Part shown: in pieces, positions 1-5,412 of the stretch | How positions within the stretch are numbered: position 1 is the stretch's first letter | Layout: each line of letters opens with the position of its first letter | NCBI GenBank assembly: GCA_012744295.1 | Contig: JAAYIB010000127.1 | Span: forward strand, 1-5,412 | DNA: 5,412 nt | DNA from: Acholeplasmataceae bacterium | Lineage (GTDB): Bacteria; Bacillota; Negativicutes; Acidaminococcales; Acidaminococcaceae | Reading direction: 5' to 3' | Made by a program: the position numbers and the translations under genes | The notes under the pieces: generated by a model | Told to the model about the DNA's origin: nothing | Databases searched by the model: none | The model's input: only the letters and a program-made list of their open reading frames with translations

Positions 1-308
1 GCCGCCTGGCAGCGGTCAACCAGTTCCTGCGGTCCCGAAACCTGTGCGGCCCCGACATAGCCGCCGCTGCCGACCGTGATTATCGGCACGACCTTCGTCG
101 CATACTCGCTGCTGACGCCGTGCTTCGCCGTCAAAGTGTTCATAAAATCGTTCAGCTCATCGGCGTATCTGTCGACAAGGTAGCCGATACCGCCTACTTT
201 GAGAATATTGCCGAGGATGCTGGCGTTGACTGTCGGCATCGAATTGACCATCAGAAAGCTTAAGACTGCGGCCACAACAATGGCCTTCTTCGGATTTTTC
301 AAGTTCAT
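1..308 (-). CDS. Secreted small protein of unknown function, N-terminal part
   Basis: This frame opens with ATG at 308-306 and stays open to the left edge, giving 102 codons; the C-terminus is outside the window. Residues 1-29 look like a classical Sec signal peptide: a basic start (MNLKNPKK), a hydrophobic core from about residue 9 to 22, and a likely signal peptidase I site after VNA at residue 29. The mature part begins SILGNILKVGG and continues with a mixed, non-repetitive region (YADELNDFMNTL, then YATKVVPIITVGSGGYVGAAQVSGP), so export out of the cytoplasm is expected. I recognise no enzymatic motif. It resembles small exported hypothetical proteins I associate with Negativicutes, but that is weak recall. 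The start is well supported by an unusually complete Shine-Dalgarno sequence 7 nt upstream. It is divergent from the FetAB-type operon and shares its intergenic region. Confidence 0.8.
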   Translation of the reverse strand, partial: MNLKNPKKAIVVAAVLSFLMVNSMPTVNASILGNILKVGGIGYLVDRYADELNDFMNTLTAKHGVSSEYATKVVPIITVGSGGYVGAAQVSGPQELVDRCQA

Positions 309-310
309 GG

Positions 311-320
311 GATCACCTCC
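311..320 (-). promoter_or_regulatory. Strong ribosome binding site of the secreted-protein gene
   Basis: Read on the minus strand this is GGAGGTGATC, a ten-base match to the complement of the 16S rRNA 3' end. The GGAGG core ends 7 nt before the ATG at 308. It fixes the start codon of this gene and suggests efficient translation. Confidence 0.85.
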
Positions 321-459
321 GTTAAATTTTCGTCATCAGCCTATGCGGATTATTTCCGTATTAATTCAACACAAAACCGCAAAATCCTTTATTCAGGCAA
401 GGTCGCGCGGCGTAAGAACCAAAAAATCAGATAACGGCACTCTCCTTACACTTCAAATA

Positions 460-468
460 TGTTATAAT
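460..468 (+). promoter_or_regulatory. Extended -10 promoter for the fetAB-type operon
   Basis: The sequence TGTTATAAT carries a perfect -10 hexamer (463-468) preceded by TG and one base, which makes an extended -10 element. No good -35 hexamer lies 16-18 bp upstream (the region around 439-445 reads ACTCTCC), as is common for extended -10 promoters. Transcription would begin near 475, leaving a leader of about 30 nt before the start of the ATPase gene. No clear operator was recognised around it. Confidence 0.65.
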
Positions 469-490
469 TTGTTCATATCTTAAGAAGAAC

Positions 491-498
491 GAAGGAGG
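491..498 (+). promoter_or_regulatory. Ribosome binding site that selects the TTG start of fetA
   Basis: GAAGGAGG lies 7 nt before TTG at 506-508 but only 2 nt before an out-of-frame ATG at 501-503. The spacing therefore favours TTG as the start of the ATPase gene. The competing ATG would open a 45-codon frame ending at 636-638. Confidence 0.75.
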
Positions 499-505
499 CT
501 ATGAA

Positions 506-1147
506 TTGGAAAACATTTTGTTCAAGGCAAACCGGCTTTGTTTCTTCGAGACAATCTGCTTTGCCAACATTGCCATACCGGCAGGCCGGACGACCTTCGT
601 CACGGGGCCGAGCGGCACAGGCAAGTCAACCCTGCTGAGGCTTTTTAACGGCGTGCTGTCGCCGACGCATGGCGAAATATTCTATAACGGCAAGAACCTG
701 AAAGAACTTGACACCATCGACCTACGTCAGCGGGTGTTGCTGGTCAGCCAGGCCGTCTTTTTGTTTGAGGGAACCATCAGGGACAATTTCAAGGCTTTCT
801 ACGAACACAGAGAGTTGCCGGCGCCGAGCGATGACGTTATTGCCGAGTTCCTAACCGTCTGCTGCCTGCCCTTTGCTCCCGACGCTTCCTGCAATAATAT
901 GTCAGGCGGCGAAAAGCAGCGGCTTTATCTTGCCATTTTCCTGTCCTTCCGTCCGGAAGTGCTGATGCTGGACGAGCCGACCTCTGCACTGGACGAAACA
1001 ACGGCACGCCGGGTTATGGGCAACATCCTCGACTATTGCCGCAAGGAGAAAATAACGGTGATTGCGGTCAGTCATGATAAAGCGCTGACGGAAAAATTCG
1101 CGGAAAACATTCTGGCGCTGGAAAGGGTGGAAAACAATTATGCGTGA
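506..1147 (+). CDS. fetA: ABC transporter ATP-binding protein, FetA/YbbL type
   Basis: This 213-residue protein is a single complete ABC nucleotide-binding domain that should hydrolyse ATP at the inner face of the membrane to power the partner permease. Visible motifs in order: Walker A GPSGTGKST (34-42), Q-loop Gln82 in LVSQAVFLFEGTIRDN, signature MSGGEKQR (132-139, with Glu instead of the usual last Gln of LSGGQ), Walker B VLMLDEP (152-158) with catalytic Glu157, D-loop SALD (160-163) and switch His190. All catalytic residues are present. The compact length and the adjacent UPF0014-family membrane protein point to the FetA (YbbL) family, whose E. coli member acts in iron export and peroxide resistance; the substrate here is inferred. 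The start is TTG at 506, chosen from Shine-Dalgarno spacing. It overlaps the permease gene by 8 bp, so the two are probably translationally coupled. A nonspecific ABC ATPase name would be the safe fallback. Confidence 0.87.
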   Translation: MENILFKANRLCFFETICFANIAIPAGRTTFVTGPSGTGKSTLLRLFNGVLSPTHGEIFYNGKNLKELDTIDLRQRVLLVSQAVFLFEGTIRDNFKAFYEHRELPAPSDDVIAEFLTVCCLPFAPDASCNNMSGGEKQRLYLAIFLSFRPEVLMLDEPTSALDETTARRVMGNILDYCRKEKITVIAVSHDKALTEKFAENILALERVENNYA

Positions 1148-1922
1148 AGTCGTACAGCTTGGCATCTACCAGTTCAGCGCGGTTTACCTTTTGCTCATAG
1201 TAGTGCTCGCCATCATGAAGCGTTCCAAAATCAACCAGACGAAGCTCCTCATCGTCGCCAGCTTCCGCATGACGGTGCAGCTCGTGCTGGCGGGGCTCGT
1301 TCTGACTTACATCTTTGAAAACCGGCACCCGCTGTTCACGGCACTGTATCTTACGGCCATGATTGCCTTTTCCATCAAGCGCACCCTGGGCAAGAGCCCC
1401 GGTCTCAACAAGCGCTTCAAACTTGCCGTTGCCGCCTCCATTGCCCTCTCCGGACTTTCCGTCCTCGTTTTCTTTGTAACGGGCATAGTCGGTCAGAACA
1501 TCGCGAATCCACAGTACACGATTCCGCTCGCCGGCATGATTGTCGGCAACGCCATGACCGGCGTAACGCTGGCACTCAAGGCTTTTTCGGACAGCCTGAA
1601 AAGCCAGAGGGCAAAAATCGACTCTCTGCTGAACCTTGGCGCCTCGCCGGATAAAATCCTGCTGCCTTATGTCAATAACGCCCTCGAAACGGCGCTGCTG
1701 CCTACGATGAACGGCATGGTCGGCATGGGCATAGTTTCACTCCCGGGCATGATGACCGGCCAGATTCTTTCCGGCACTTTGCCGACAACCGCAATTATGT
1801 ACCAGATTGCCATCATGATAGCGATTTGTACGACCGTTTGCCTTGCGGCTTTCTGCAGTCTGCATTTCGGTTACAAAACCCTGATCAACAAACGCAATCA
1901 GATTAAGCTGATTGGCGACTGA
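1140..1922 (+). CDS. fetB: ABC transporter permease, FetB/YbbM family (UPF0014), putative iron exporter
   Basis: This 260-residue integral membrane protein has about seven hydrophobic segments, near residues 7-26, 36-58, 64-79, 94-117, 125-147, 185-209 and 215-243. Family-typical stretches are IPLAGMIVGNAMTGVTLAL (129-147) and PTMNGMVGMGIVSLPGMM (188-205), followed by TGQILSGTLPTTAIMYQI. The segment between them (about 150-182, including LLNLGASPDKILLP) is charged and amphipathic, and probably contacts the ATPase in the cytoplasm. The length matches E. coli FetB and the plant ALS3-type relatives. E. coli FetAB exports iron and protects against oxidative stress; export of iron or another metal here is inference from family. 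The ATG at 1140 lies inside the end of the ATPase gene, with a moderate ribosome site (AAAGGGTGG) just upstream, so the genes form one operon that ends at the hairpin at 1937-1971. Confidence 0.88.
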   Translation: MREVVQLGIYQFSAVYLLLIVVLAIMKRSKINQTKLLIVASFRMTVQLVLAGLVLTYIFENRHPLFTALYLTAMIAFSIKRTLGKSPGLNKRFKLAVAASIALSGLSVLVFFVTGIVGQNIANPQYTIPLAGMIVGNAMTGVTLALKAFSDSLKSQRAKIDSLLNLGASPDKILLPYVNNALETALLPTMNGMVGMGIVSLPGMMTGQILSGTLPTTAIMYQIAIMIAICTTVCLAAFCSLHFGYKTLINKRNQIKLIGD

Positions 1923-1936
1923 AAGCTTCATTGAAG

Positions 1937-1971
1937 AAGAAGCCTGCGCGATATTAACGCGCAGGCTTCTT
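1937..1971. terminator. Probable bidirectional terminator between fetB and metH
   Basis: A perfect 14-bp inverted repeat (AAGAAGCCTGCGCG and its complement) encloses a 7-nt loop, ATATTAA. It sits 14 bp after the fetB stop and 11 bp after the metH stop, between convergent genes. On the plus strand it is followed by the T-rich TATATTTATA; on the minus strand by CTTCAATG, within a pyrimidine-rich CTTCTTCTTC run. The uridine tracts are imperfect on both sides, so efficiency in each direction is uncertain, but the stem is strong and GC-rich at its apex. Confidence 0.8.
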
Positions 1972-1982
1972 ATATTTATAAC

Positions 1983-4355
1983 TTACTCCCTCTTAACCGC
2001 CGCACGGGCAAGGCGAACGGCCTCGACGCCGTTCGCCGCGTAATAATCCGCATTGATTTCGCGTGCATAGTCCGTTGTCAAAACAGCGCCGCCGACCATG
2101 ATGCCCGCGGCTGCGCCTTCCCTGTGCAGGAGAGCAATGGTTTCCTCCATGCTGCCGAGCGTCGTCGTCATTAATGCGCACAAGCCGACTATGTCGGGTT
2201 TTTCTCTTTGTACTGCCGTTAAAATTTCCGACGGAGCAACGTCCTTGCCCAGATCGACAACGGCAAAGCCGCTGTTGCTTAAGAGTGCGCCGACAATGTT
2301 CTTGCCGAGGTCATGAATATCACCCTTCACCGTGGCGAGCACCACCTTGCCCGCGTAAGGCAGGTCTTCGGCCTTGATCTTGGTACGCAGGGCGTCAAAA
2401 GCGCCTTTCATTGCTTCCGCCGAAAGGAGCACCTGCGGCAGAAAGCTCCTGCCCGCCCCGAAGTCCTCGCCGACGAGCTGCATCGCCTTGATAAGAGCGT
2501 CGGACGTTATGGCGCCCGGCTCCAGTCCCTGGGCGAAGGCTTTCAGGGCAAGGCTTGCCGCCCTTTCCCTCTCGCCGTGCATGACCGCGCGGCAGAGCTC
2601 TGACAGAACGTCACCGCCTTCCGCTGTGAGTGGCTGCGCCGTTTCCGCGGACTTTTCCACATAATTGCCGCTGTAGGCAAGCCCCCGGCTGTCTGTGCCG
2701 AGAATGACCCGGGCCGCCGCCGTCATCGTCCTGATTTTTTCCGAGCAGGGATTGATAATCGGCGCGTCAAGACCGCTGGCCAGCGCCATCAGGTAAAAGG
2801 CAGTATTGATGTCCTCCCGGCCGGGCAGACCGAAAGAAACATTGCTCAGCCCCATCGTCGTCGGATAGCCGAATTCACGGCGGTAGCATCGGAGCGTGGA
2901 AAGAGTTTCCTGCGGTGCGCTGCCGTCAGTCGCGGCAGTCAGCACCAAGGGGTCCAGCATGAAGTCATGGTCGCTTAGGCCTGCCGCCTTGCCCTCCCTG
3001 ACGAGACGCCGCGCTATGGCTATCCTTTCGGCGGCCGTCCGCGGCAGCCCCTTTTCCTCAAGGGGCAGCACCAATACGGCGGCACCGTATTTTTTGGCCA
3101 GCGCAAAAATCCGTTCCTTGACGCCGGGCTTGTCGCTGACGGAGTTAATCAAGGCTCTGCCCGGAAAATTCCGAAGTCCTGCTTCGATAACCTCGGGCTC
3201 GGTACTGTCTATGGAAAAGGGTGTGGAAACGAGCATAGCCAGATTTTCCACGACCTCCTTCATCAAAGGCCTTTGGTCAACGCCGGGCACGCCCATGTTG
3301 ATGTCAAGCACCTGCGCGCCTGCCTGTGCCTGCTCAACCGCCTCGCGCTTGACCATGGCGAGGTCGCCTGCCTTGATTGCTGCCGCCATTGCCTTGCGGC
3401 CGCTCGGGTTGATTCTTTCGCCGATCAGAACAGTCGGATGTTCCGCTCCCAGCCAGACCGTCTGCGTCCGGGAAGCAAGGCGTACACCCCGAGGCAAAGG
3501 TCTGCGCTGTGACGGGGCGAGTCCGCCGCTCGCCTCCTTGATGGCCCTGATATGCGCTGGCGTCGTGCCGCAGCAGCCTCCGATGATCGTTGCCCCTGCA
3601 GCCACGAGCCTTTCCACATAGGACGCCATTTCTTCGGGCGAAAGCGGAAAAACGGTTCTGCCTTCCCTCAGTACGGGCAAACCGGCATTAGGCTGAACGC
3701 TGACAGGCAGCGTCGTCGCCACGGCGAGCGCCGCGACAAGGGGCAGCAGCTGCGCCGGCCCGAGCGAGCAGTTCATCCCGATGACGTCGATGCCCATGGG
3801 TTCTAAAATCGCTGCCGCGGTTGCCGGGTCCGTGCCTGTCACCGTCCGTCCGTTCTCCTCATAGGTCAGTTGGCAGATAACGGGCAGATTGCACACCGCC
3901 TTTGCGGCCAGAACGCCCGCGCGCATTTCCTGTATGTCGATGATGGTTTCAAACAGCAGGCAGTCCACGCCTGCCGCCGCCAGCGCCCTGATCTGACGCG
4001 CGTAAGACTCGCAGGCCTCCTCGAAGCTCAGGTCTCCGATCGGTGAAATCAAACGTCCGCTCGGGCCGAGGTTGCCGACTATTTGCATGCCGGCTGTTGC
4101 CGCTGCCCTGGCGGCCCGCACGCCTGCCTCGTTGATTTTTTCCGTCTCCCCCGCGAGGCCGAAATCGGCAAGCTTCAAAGGATTGGCGCCAAAGGTATTG
4201 CACTCGAGCATGTCGGCGCCTGCGGCCGCATAACTTCTATGGATTTCCGTGACAGCCTCCGCCGCCGTGACCGAAGCATATTCAGGGCAAGGCTTGTCCG
4301 CAAGTCCAAGCCTCTGCAAAGTCGTGCCGATTGCCCCCTCAAAAATTTTTATCAT
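1983..4355 (-). CDS. metH: Cobalamin-dependent methionine synthase lacking the C-terminal reactivation domain
   Basis: This 790-residue cytoplasmic enzyme transfers the methyl group of 5-methyltetrahydrofolate to homocysteine through methylcobalamin. Domains in order: homocysteine-binding barrel (about 1-285) with probable zinc ligands Cys196 (MNCSLGP) and Cys261-Cys262 (GGCCGTTPAH); pterin-binding barrel (about 305-570) with GERINPSGR, DINMG (351-355), INSVSDKPG and MGLSNVSFGLPGREDIN; helical cap (about 583-660); and cobalamin-binding Rossmann domain (about 668-790) with GDIHDLGKN, where Asp679-x-His681-xx-Gly684 is the DxHxxG motif and His681 the cobalt ligand. The protein stops there, whereas E. 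coli MetH (1227 residues) continues into an AdoMet-binding domain; that function is encoded by the gene just upstream. ATG at 4355 is chosen because the protein begins directly with the conserved barrel (IFEGAIGTTL), AAGGA lies 5 nt upstream, and the start overlaps the preceding stop as ATGA. The open frame continues upstream to 4559, but that part overlaps the other gene and looks non-native. Confidence 0.95.
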   Translation of the reverse strand: MIKIFEGAIGTTLQRLGLADKPCPEYASVTAAEAVTEIHRSYAAAGADMLECNTFGANPLKLADFGLAGETEKINEAGVRAARAAATAGMQIVGNLGPSGRLISPIGDLSFEEACESYARQIRALAAAGVDCLLFETIIDIQEMRAGVLAAKAVCNLPVICQLTYEENGRTVTGTDPATAAAILEPMGIDVIGMNCSLGPAQLLPLVAALAVATTLPVSVQPNAGLPVLREGRTVFPLSPEEMASYVERLVAAGATIIGGCCGTTPAHIRAIKEASGGLAPSQRRPLPRGVRLASRTQTVWLGAEHPTVLIGERINPSGRKAMAAAIKAGDLAMVKREAVEQAQAGAQVLDINMGVPGVDQRPLMKEVVENLAMLVSTPFSIDSTEPEVIEAGLRNFPGRALINSVSDKPGVKERIFALAKKYGAAVLVLPLEEKGLPRTAAERIAIARRLVREGKAAGLSDHDFMLDPLVLTAATDGSAPQETLSTLRCYRREFGYPTTMGLSNVSFGLPGREDINTAFYLMALASGLDAPIINPCSEKIRTMTAAARVILGTDSRGLAYSGNYVEKSAETAQPLTAEGGDVLSELCRAVMHGERERAASLALKAFAQGLEPGAITSDALIKAMQLVGEDFGAGRSFLPQVLLSAEAMKGAFDALRTKIKAEDLPYAGKVVLATVKGDIHDLGKNIVGALLSNSGFAVVDLGKDVAPSEILTAVQREKPDIVGLCALMTTTLGSMEETIALLHREGAAAGIMVGGAVLTTDYAREINADYYAANGVEAVRLARAAVKRE

Positions 4356-5041
4356 TTCGTTCCTTCCCTTCTCAAGAGACATCCTGTCAGCAAGCATTCC
4401 GCGCAGCTCTGCCCGGTCAAGGCCACCTCGCCGCAGCCGAGGCCGATAACGGCGGTAATGCTTTTTCTCGGCGTCAGCATCATGGACTCGTTTAGCCCTA
4501 TGCCTATTTTCGCCGCTCCGGACAAACTGCAGGCGGCTTTTTGTTCTGTCAGAGGCCAATCCCCGTAACCCGGGCTGAACCTTTTTGTCATTTGCAGCCC
4601 CTGTCCGGCAAAGCGGGCTGACATCAATTTTCCCAGGGCATCGGCCGTTTGCTCGACGGCCGCCGTTGCCGCCGCGTCAAGCAGCAAGGCGAGGGCGTAT
4701 TCCCCGCGATCAAAAGCCTCCGTAACGGCAGCCTCCGCTGCCGCCCCGACCGTTGCCGCCAGAAAGACCACCCGGCTTGACGTGCCGAGATGACGGGGCA
4801 GGGAACGGCCGGGCAGCACATACGGCTCGGCAGCTTTGATTATTGCCCCCGCCGGTTCGTAAGCATAAACACTCCAGACTGCTGCCGGAGCTTTGAGGAG
4901 CATAATCTTACCGCAGGCCTGTTCGACGATTTCCGCAGGAAAGTCAGCGCCGCTTTTCAGCCCGGCATATCGCTTTGTTTCCTCGCGGTCTATTTCCCCA
5001 ATCATAGGCCTGTAAACATTAAATTGCGCAAATTCAGACAT
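4352..5041 (-). CDS. Stand-alone methionine synthase reactivation protein (AdoMet-binding MetH activation domain)
   Basis: This 229-residue protein corresponds to the C-terminal activation domain of long MetH enzymes, which binds S-adenosylmethionine and allows reductive methylation of inactive cob(II)alamin. The diagnostic motif is RFSPGYGDWPLTEQ (from residue 154), matching the RxxxGY AdoMet-binding signature. Upstream lie an Ala-rich helical region (about 90-140) and a conserved-looking N-terminus (NVYRPMIGEIDREETKRYAG). It is shorter than the roughly 330-residue E. coli domain and resembles the Thermotoga arrangement in which this protein is separate from MetH. The C-terminus has a Cys-x2-Cys-x4-Cys cluster (213, 216, 221). 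ATG at 5041 is preferred: AAAGGA lies 11 nt upstream, whereas an in-frame GTG at 5050 would be only 2 nt from it. That GTG would add three residues. Its stop overlaps the metH start by 4 bp, so the two are surely one operon. No standard gene symbol is used. Confidence 0.9.
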   Translation of the reverse strand: MSEFAQFNVYRPMIGEIDREETKRYAGLKSGADFPAEIVEQACGKIMLLKAPAAVWSVYAYEPAGAIIKAAEPYVLPGRSLPRHLGTSSRVVFLAATVGAAAEAAVTEAFDRGEYALALLLDAAATAAVEQTADALGKLMSARFAGQGLQMTKRFSPGYGDWPLTEQKAACSLSGAAKIGIGLNESMMLTPRKSITAVIGLGCGEVALTGQSCAECLLTGCLLRREGTK

Positions 5042-5052
5042 TTTTATCACAA

Positions 5053-5058
5053 TCCTTT
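5053..5058 (-). promoter_or_regulatory. Ribosome binding site deciding the start of the reactivation gene
   Basis: The minus strand reads AAAGGA here. It is 11 nt from ATG at 5041 and 2 nt from GTG at 5050. The first spacing is a little long, the second too short for normal initiation, so ATG is preferred. Confidence 0.5.
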
Positions 5059-5063
5059 GCGGA

Positions 5064-5116
5064 CAAAAACAAACAGCCGCTCGTCATAGTATCATAATTC
5101 TACAACAAGAGGCTGT
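5064..5116 (-). terminator. Rho-independent terminator after the LysM-protein gene
   Basis: On the minus strand, ACAGCCTCTTGTTGTAG (5116-5100) can pair with CTATGACGAGCGGCTGT (5089-5073) around a 10-nt loop. This gives 17 positions with one mismatch and three G-U pairs, and a GC-rich base. The T-rich run TTGTTTTTG follows immediately (5072-5064). The G-U pairs would become A-C mismatches in the plus-strand transcript, so the hairpin is specific to minus-strand RNA. It lies between the LysM gene stop (5150) and the reactivation gene start (5041), so it should end the first transcript. Confidence 0.65.
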
Positions 5117-5125
5117 ATTCCGCAA
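5097..5125 (-). promoter_or_regulatory. Possible promoter of the reactivation protein-metH operon
   Basis: On the minus strand TTGCGG (5125-5120) and TAGAAT (5102-5097) are separated by 17 bp. The -10 matches the consensus at five of six bases and the -35 at three of six. An alternative -10, TATGAT, lies at 5096-5091. Transcription would start near 5090, about 50 nt before the ATG, and inside the terminator hairpin described at 5064-5116. The call is tentative; it rests on the need for a promoter after that terminator and on modest consensus matches. Confidence 0.35.
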
Positions 5126-5149
5126 TCATTGTCACCCTGCGGAGGTTTT

Positions 5150-5412
5150 TTACTTTTGGGCCAGGTATTCGCCGCCCGCCCGCACAGGCACTATCAGGCG
5201 CTGTCCCGGCAGCAGCGGGGCGTTGGCGCCCAGCTTGTTCGCGTCAACGATGCGGTGGATGACCGCGCGCACGTCTTCGCCGTTCTCAGCCCAGCGTCCG
5301 GCAATCGCCCACAGCGTGTCGCCCCCGTGGACTACGACCTGCTCATGCCTCCAATGCGTGGAAGCCTCCATCGAAACCATGTTGTAACCCAAATATATCG
5401 CCGTGCACAGAC
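5150..5412 (-). CDS. LysM-domain protein, C-terminal part (YneA-like)
   Basis: The frame ends with TAA at 5152-5150 and stays open to the right edge, so 86 residues of the C-terminus are visible and the true start is outside the window. From about residue 25 of this fragment to residue 76 there is one LysM domain: VVVHGGDTLWAIAGRW, a central helix with VDANKL, and the closing LLPGQRLIVPV. LysM domains bind peptidoglycan N-acetylglucosamine chains. The residues before it (LCTAIYLGYNMV) are hydrophobic and look like the end of a membrane anchor or signal segment, which fits an exported envelope protein. A short protein with an N-terminal anchor and one C-terminal LysM resembles Bacillus YneA, the SOS-induced division inhibitor; this is a similarity of architecture, not proof. 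A TTG at 5392 could be read as a start, but it would cut the hydrophobic segment and has no ribosome site. Confidence 0.8.
   Translation of the reverse strand, partial: LCTAIYLGYNMVSMEASTHWRHEQVVVHGGDTLWAIAGRWAENGEDVRAVIHRIVDANKLGANAPLLPGQRLIVPVRAGGEYLAQK

Noticed and set aside
321..440. Minus-strand promoter for the secreted-protein gene
   Set aside because: The best pair found (GTTTTG with AATAAT, 17 bp apart, around 350-380) has a very weak -35, and several equally poor alternatives exist in this AT-rich stretch.
199..483. A 94-codon plus-strand open frame across the start of the secreted-protein gene and the intergenic region
   Set aside because: It is antisense to the signal-peptide gene, has no ribosome site, and contains the promoter of fetA at its end.
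471..490. Possible operator GTTC...CTTAAG...GAAC before fetA
   Set aside because: The outer and inner palindromes have different centres, so there is no true dyad, and it does not resemble a Fur, PerR or MntR box.
2896..3621. A 241-codon open frame on the plus strand opposite metH, with other shorter ones
   Set aside because: They are antisense shadows of a GC-rich coding sequence; their products are Ser/Ala/Arg-rich without recognisable domains and have no operon context.
4356..4559. Extension of the metH frame upstream to 4559 (68 extra residues)
   Set aside because: It lies wholly inside the reactivation gene in another frame, is Arg-rich and unlike any MetH N-terminus, while ATG at 4355 begins directly at the conserved barrel with its own ribosome site.
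5119..5151. Hairpin TCCGCA/TGCGGA followed by GG and six T on the plus strand
   Set aside because: The stem is only 6 bp with a 13-nt loop, and there is no plus-strand gene upstream that it could terminate; the T run overlaps the stop codon of the minus-strand LysM gene.

Overview
The window looks like chromosomal DNA from a moderately GC-rich anaerobic Firmicute. A member of the Negativicutes (the Selenomonas/Megasphaera/Acidaminococcus side) is the best guess. The reasons are strong Bacillus-type Shine-Dalgarno sequences, a TTG start, a methionine synthase whose reactivation domain is a separate protein, a YneA-like LysM protein and metabolic rather than mobile-element content. The taxonomic guess is inference from gene style, not a database result. 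No tRNA, rRNA, IS element, CRISPR array or phage gene was seen.

Layout, left to right. (1) Bases 1-308, minus strand: the start of a small secreted protein of unknown function, running off the left edge. (2) Bases 309-505: a divergent intergenic region with a good extended -10 promoter facing right. (3) Bases 506-1922, plus strand: a two-gene ABC transporter operon of the FetA/FetB (YbbL/YbbM) type, ATPase then membrane protein, with 8 bp of coding overlap. (4) Bases 1937-1971: a perfect 14-bp hairpin between convergent genes, probably a shared terminator. (5) Bases 1983-5041, minus strand: a two-gene operon made of a stand-alone AdoMet-binding reactivation protein followed, with a 4-bp overlap, by a 790-residue cobalamin-dependent methionine synthase that lacks this domain. 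(6) Bases 5042-5149: a short intergenic region with a minus-strand terminator hairpin and a weak promoter overlapping it. (7) Bases 5150-5412, minus strand: the C-terminal part of a single-LysM protein whose N-terminus lies beyond the right edge.

How the genes work together. MetH and the upstream protein should together form one methionine synthase system. MetH carries the homocysteine, methyltetrahydrofolate and cobalamin modules, and the small protein supplies AdoMet for rescue of oxidised cobalamin. The FetAB-type pair is most likely a metal (iron) exporter. The two flanking partial genes concern the cell envelope and have no evident link to the others.

I do not see a new multi-gene system here. 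The points most worth a second look are the Cys-rich tail of the reactivation protein, the departures from the E. coli MetH cobalamin-site residues, the promoter nested in a terminator upstream of the met operon, and the competing ATG in front of the TTG start of fetA.
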